From contig JASLRP010000042.1 in assembly GCA_030743915.1 (NCBI GenBank), forward strand, positions 1 through 7,067: a DNA stretch of 7,067 bases, read 5' to 3'. A program made the translations under genes and the position numbers. The notes under the pieces are model-generated. The model searched no databases. It was not told where the DNA came from and worked only from the letters and a program-made list of their open reading frames with translations. This document shows, in pieces, positions 4,282-7,067 of this stretch (position 1 is the stretch's first letter; every line of letters starts with the position of its first letter). This DNA comes from SAR202 cluster bacterium (GTDB taxonomy: Bacteria > Chloroflexota > Dehalococcoidia > Lucifugimonadales > UBA1123).

Positions 4282-6057
4282 ATGCAGAACCGAAGAGACA
4301 CAGAGAGTTTGGTCCTAGGCAGAGACGCCATGTTCATTCCAGCGCCTGAATCGGCCACGGTAACGACGCTGGAGACACCTGAGCCAGAGTTCCGGGCACG
4401 CCCCTCCCTGGCCCAGATGCTCGTCGAGTCTGGAGTCGTCTCTTGGGAGCAGGTGAACCACGCCTCGGCAGAGGCTCAACAGGAACGCCTCCCACTGGGG
4501 CAGGTCCTGGTGCGTGACGGACTCGTTCTGTCCAGAGATATGGCAACAGTCACAGCGCTCCACACCGGCCTGCCCATGGTCGACCTGAAAAACGAGACCG
4601 TGGACTCTGAAGCGCTGCAATTATTGTCTCAGGGTGTTGCCCGCAGATACCTCGCCATGCCCTTGAGAGACCACGACGAGCAACTTGTAGTCGCCATGAC
4701 AGACCCCACAGACCTCCAGGCGCTTCAGGACCTGGCGGCATTCACGGGATACATCATCGATCCCGTGATCGCGACACCAGAAGATATCGAAGAACACATC
4801 GACTTGGCATATCGGCTTGCCGAACGCGAGGCCACCGTTTCAAGAGACGATGGACAACCCGATGCAGTGCCGATGGCTTTCAGCAAATTGGCCGAGGTGC
4901 ATCCAACACAGCTAGTCGATATGCTGGTCAATCAGGCGATTCAGGACAGGGCGTCCGACATCCACGTCGAACCCGAGGAGCGCAGATTGAGAATCCGGTT
5001 CAGGATTGATGGCGCTCTCCAGGACGTTATGAGCCTGCCTCCTGAGACGCACCCGGCGGTCATCTCTCGATTGAAGATCATGTCTAACATGAATATCGCT
5101 GAGCGCCGCCGGCCACAGGACGGCCAGTTCACCGTGGATTCTGGATCGCGAAGCGTTGACGTTCGAGTGGCAATCAGCAACACAGTCTCAGGTGAGATCG
5201 CGGTGTTGAGGTTGTTGGACAACAAGAAATTTACGTTGTTGACTCTGGACCAGTTGGGAATGGGCGGTCAAGCGCTCGTACAGCACCGCAAACTGCTCCG
5301 TCTCCCCTACGGCATGGTTATCGTCAGCGGCCCGACCGGTTCAGGGAAAAGCACCTCTCTATACGCCTCAATTCTCCAGATAGACAGGGTTGAGCAAAAG
5401 GTCATCACCATCGAGGACCCGGTGGAGTACCGAATGCCCAACGTGGACCAGATGCAGGTCCACAACGAGGCTGGCGTGACGTTCGCGACCCAGCTTCGCA
5501 GCATTTTGCGGTTGGACCCTGACGTGGTGCTGGTTGGCGAGATTCGGGATAAAGAGACGGCGCTTATCGCCACTCAGGCAGCTCTGACCGGCCACCTCGT
5601 TCTAACATCCCTCCACGCCAACGATTCGGTGTCGGCGCTGATCCGACTCCGAGACCTGGGCGTCCCACCATACATGATCGCCTCATCAGTGGCGGGCATA
5701 GTGTCTCAGCGAATGGTCCGAGTCGTGTGCAAGGACTGCCAGATGTCCGTCGAGCGGCCCATCGTCGAGCGTCAGGCGTATGCCGCAGAAACAGGCGAGA
5801 ATCGTGATCGATTCATCTACGGCTCAGGCTGCACGATGTGCGCCCACACAGGCTACCGGGGGCGCACCGGCGTGTTCGAGCTTCTGCCGATGACTGACAA
5901 GATCAAGAACCTGTTCCTGGACGAAGCCCCCAGAAACCGAATCTGGGAACAGGCCGCGCAGGACGGTATTTTGCCCATCAGTTCCGATGGCATGGAAAAA
6001 GTTCAACAGGGCATCACCACCCCATACGAGGTGATGCGAATCTCCTTCACCTTATAG
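4282..6057 (+). CDS. pilB: Type IV pilus assembly / type II secretion ATPase, PilB/GspE family
   Basis: A 591-residue cytoplasmic hexameric ATPase that powers pilin polymerisation at the inner membrane. Residues 1-38 are a variable leader. Residues about 40-178 form one MshEN (GspE N-terminal) domain. Residues about 200-580 are the secretion ATPase domain. It has Walker A GPTGSGKST (350-358), Asp box ITIEDPVEYR (375-384), Walker B region DPDVVLVGEIRD (412-423, catalytic Glu420), a His box with H438 and H445 (TGHLVLTSLHAND), and a tetracysteine zinc site C483-x2-C486 / C517-x2-C520. All catalytic elements are intact and length is slightly above the usual 560-570. The MshEN motifs start SLA (42-44) and PLG (71-73) instead of RLG, so c-di-GMP binding is doubtful. 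The ribosome binding site at 4282 is weak (CAGGGC); the ATG at codon 17 (4330) is an alternative start. It could equally be labelled GspE; pilB is preferred because of the pilin and pilC context. Confidence 0.95.
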   Translation: MQNRRDTESLVLGRDAMFIPAPESATVTTLETPEPEFRARPSLAQMLVESGVVSWEQVNHASAEAQQERLPLGQVLVRDGLVLSRDMATVTALHTGLPMVDLKNETVDSEALQLLSQGVARRYLAMPLRDHDEQLVVAMTDPTDLQALQDLAAFTGYIIDPVIATPEDIEEHIDLAYRLAEREATVSRDDGQPDAVPMAFSKLAEVHPTQLVDMLVNQAIQDRASDIHVEPEERRLRIRFRIDGALQDVMSLPPETHPAVISRLKIMSNMNIAERRRPQDGQFTVDSGSRSVDVRVAISNTVSGEIAVLRLLDNKKFTLLTLDQLGMGGQALVQHRKLLRLPYGMVIVSGPTGSGKSTSLYASILQIDRVEQKVITIEDPVEYRMPNVDQMQVHNEAGVTFATQLRSILRLDPDVVLVGEIRDKETALIATQAALTGHLVLTSLHANDSVSALIRLRDLGVPPYMIASSVAGIVSQRMVRVVCKDCQMSVERPIVERQAYAAETGENRDRFIYGSGCTMCAHTGYRGRTGVFELLPMTDKIKNLFLDEAPRNRIWEQAAQDGILPISSDGMEKVQQGITTPYEVMRISFTL

Positions 6058-6066
6058 AGATTCAGC

Positions 6067-6072
6067 AGGAGG
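6067..6072 (+). promoter_or_regulatory. Ribosome binding site of pilC
   Basis: AGGAGG, a full consensus Shine-Dalgarno sequence, ends 10 nt before the ATG at 6083 and 9 nt after the pilB stop codon. It fixes the start of the partial pilC gene. Confidence 0.65.
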
Positions 6073-6082
6073 CTTTCCGTCC

Positions 6083-7067
6083 ATGCAATTCAGATTCGTT
6101 GCATACAATCTTGATGAAGGAGTCGTCAAGGGCGAGATCGACGCCAAGGACGAAATCGACGCACGATTCCACGTCACCAGCCGTGGTCTCAAACCTCTCC
6201 AGGTAAAACCCACTCGCCGGATTCCCGGTTTGGAAGAATTGTTCCCCTCGTTCAACCAGGTGGGCAATCGAGACCTCGTGCGGTTCCTCAGGCATCTTGC
6301 CACCATGCTAGGCAGCGGGGCCAGTGTCCAGAAGACCCTGGAGATGCTTCAGGCAGATAACCGCAACCGAATGATGCGGCTTGTGCTGGGCAAAATCAGA
6401 TCAGATCTCGACGAAGGCATCACCCTTTCCTCAGCGATGGCGCAACACCCCAACGTATTCAACCCGGTGTTCGTCAGTGTCGTCAGGGTCGGAGAGTCCA
6501 CCGGCCGGCTGGGACCATCCCTTGAACAGCTCGCGGACATCCTGGAACAAGAACAAGAGGCCAAGTCCCGCGTTATGCGCACCATGATGATGCCCATGAT
6601 CAACCTGGTCGCCGCTGGGGTCATGCTGATAATCATGATGACCATCGTCCTGCCGCCGATCTTCAAGACCTTCGACAACGGCGAAAATACGATTCCAATA
6701 ATGATGCGGGTTGCTATGGCAATTTCCAATGCCTTGACGCAGAACATCCTGTACATTCTGGCGGGCGGCATTCTAATGATTCCTGTCATCATCCTGTTGA
6801 GGAAGATTGACCGGGTCAACTATGAAATTGACCATTTCAAAGTGAAGCTCCCTGCTTTTGGATCATTGTTGGTTTCAATGCAACTGTCAGCGTTTTCGCG
6901 GACCGTGGGCATCCTTCTGAATTCAGGAGTCCCGTTGGCAGACGCTCTGAATCTGGCGACTGGCGGCGTGAGAAACATCCTGCTGCGGAAAGCATTTCAA
7001 GATGCGGAGGATAGCCTCCTGAATGGGATGGAGATTTCTGAGGCTCTAAGGCGACACGCCGTAGTGC
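6083..7067 (+). CDS. pilC: Type IV pilus inner-membrane platform protein, PilC/GspF family (partial)
   Basis: The first 328 codons are present; the gene continues past the right edge (the family is usually about 400 residues). The protein begins MQFRFVAYNLDEGVVKGEIDA, typical of the short N-terminal region of PilC/GspF. The first T2SSF domain spans about 64-190, with LVRFLRHLATMLGSGASVQKTLEML and the family signature RVGESTGRL (135-143). Membrane segments lie at about 173-193 (INLVAAGVMLIIMMTIVLPP) and 221-239. The second T2SSF repeat begins about 267 with SAFSRTVGILLNSGVPLADAL. A third membrane helix near the C-terminus would lie outside the window. It forms the membrane platform on which PilB acts. 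It lies 25 nt after pilB and is surely co-transcribed. No disruption is seen. Confidence 0.95.
   Translation, partial: MQFRFVAYNLDEGVVKGEIDAKDEIDARFHVTSRGLKPLQVKPTRRIPGLEELFPSFNQVGNRDLVRFLRHLATMLGSGASVQKTLEMLQADNRNRMMRLVLGKIRSDLDEGITLSSAMAQHPNVFNPVFVSVVRVGESTGRLGPSLEQLADILEQEQEAKSRVMRTMMMPMINLVAAGVMLIIMMTIVLPPIFKTFDNGENTIPIMMRVAMAISNALTQNILYILAGGILMIPVIILLRKIDRVNYEIDHFKVKLPAFGSLLVSMQLSAFSRTVGILLNSGVPLADALNLATGGVRNILLRKAFQDAEDSLLNGMEISEALRRHAVV

Noticed and set aside
6349..6819. A 156-codon minus-strand open frame.
   Set aside because: It lies wholly within pilC, whose plus-strand translation gives clear T2SSF domains; the minus frame is its shadow.
1..7067. CRISPR arrays, tRNA or rRNA genes, insertion sequences and attachment sites.
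   Set aside because: I saw no regularly spaced long repeats, no cloverleaf with a T-arm motif, no rRNA-like conserved blocks, no transposase frames and no terminal inverted repeats.

Overview
The window is a divergent type IV pilus (T4P) / type II secretion-like locus in a bacterium of moderate GC (roughly mid-50s percent by eye). The gene set is LuxR-type regulator, FHA protein, PilB-type ATPase and PilC-type platform, facing minor pilins with a DUF11 module. This style, and the sequence character of the FHA protein, resemble Chloroflexota (possibly a Dehalococcoidia/SAR202-like lineage). That placement is an inference from gene content, not a proven assignment.

Layout. Positions 1-261 hold a weak open frame on the minus strand that runs off the left edge. 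Positions 262-563 hold no convincing gene but several closely packed inverted repeats. Positions 564-2745 are a tightly packed three-gene minus-strand operon of prepilin-like proteins. Its transcription order is a pilin with a SIMAE processing site, a pilin with a GVGLIE site, and a large PilX/GspK-like protein with two DUF11 domains. The genes overlap or abut, and the first two appear to use GTG starts. Positions 2746-2997 are the divergent control region. It carries a candidate promoter toward the pilins, three short perfect hairpins, and three direct repeats with an exact 11-bp period next to the regulator gene. Positions 2998-7067 are the plus-strand operon: a 108-residue LuxR-family DNA-binding protein with no receiver domain, an FHA-domain protein, a complete PilB/GspE-family ATPase and a PilC/GspF-family platform protein cut by the right edge. 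Gaps between these genes are 25-36 nt.

How they work together (family knowledge plus inference). The ATPase drives pilin extraction through the inner-membrane platform protein. The prepilin-like proteins would form a priming or tip complex, with the DUF11 protein as a possible exposed adhesive or spacer module. The LuxR protein and the divergent region with its phased repeats probably set expression. The FHA protein suggests control by Ser/Thr phosphorylation. Prepilin peptidase, the main pilin and the PilM/N/O-type alignment proteins are not in this window and may lie to the right. The most interesting unexplained items are the helically phased direct repeats, the structured control region, the DUF11-bearing pseudopilin, and the uncharacterised C-terminal domain of the FHA protein.
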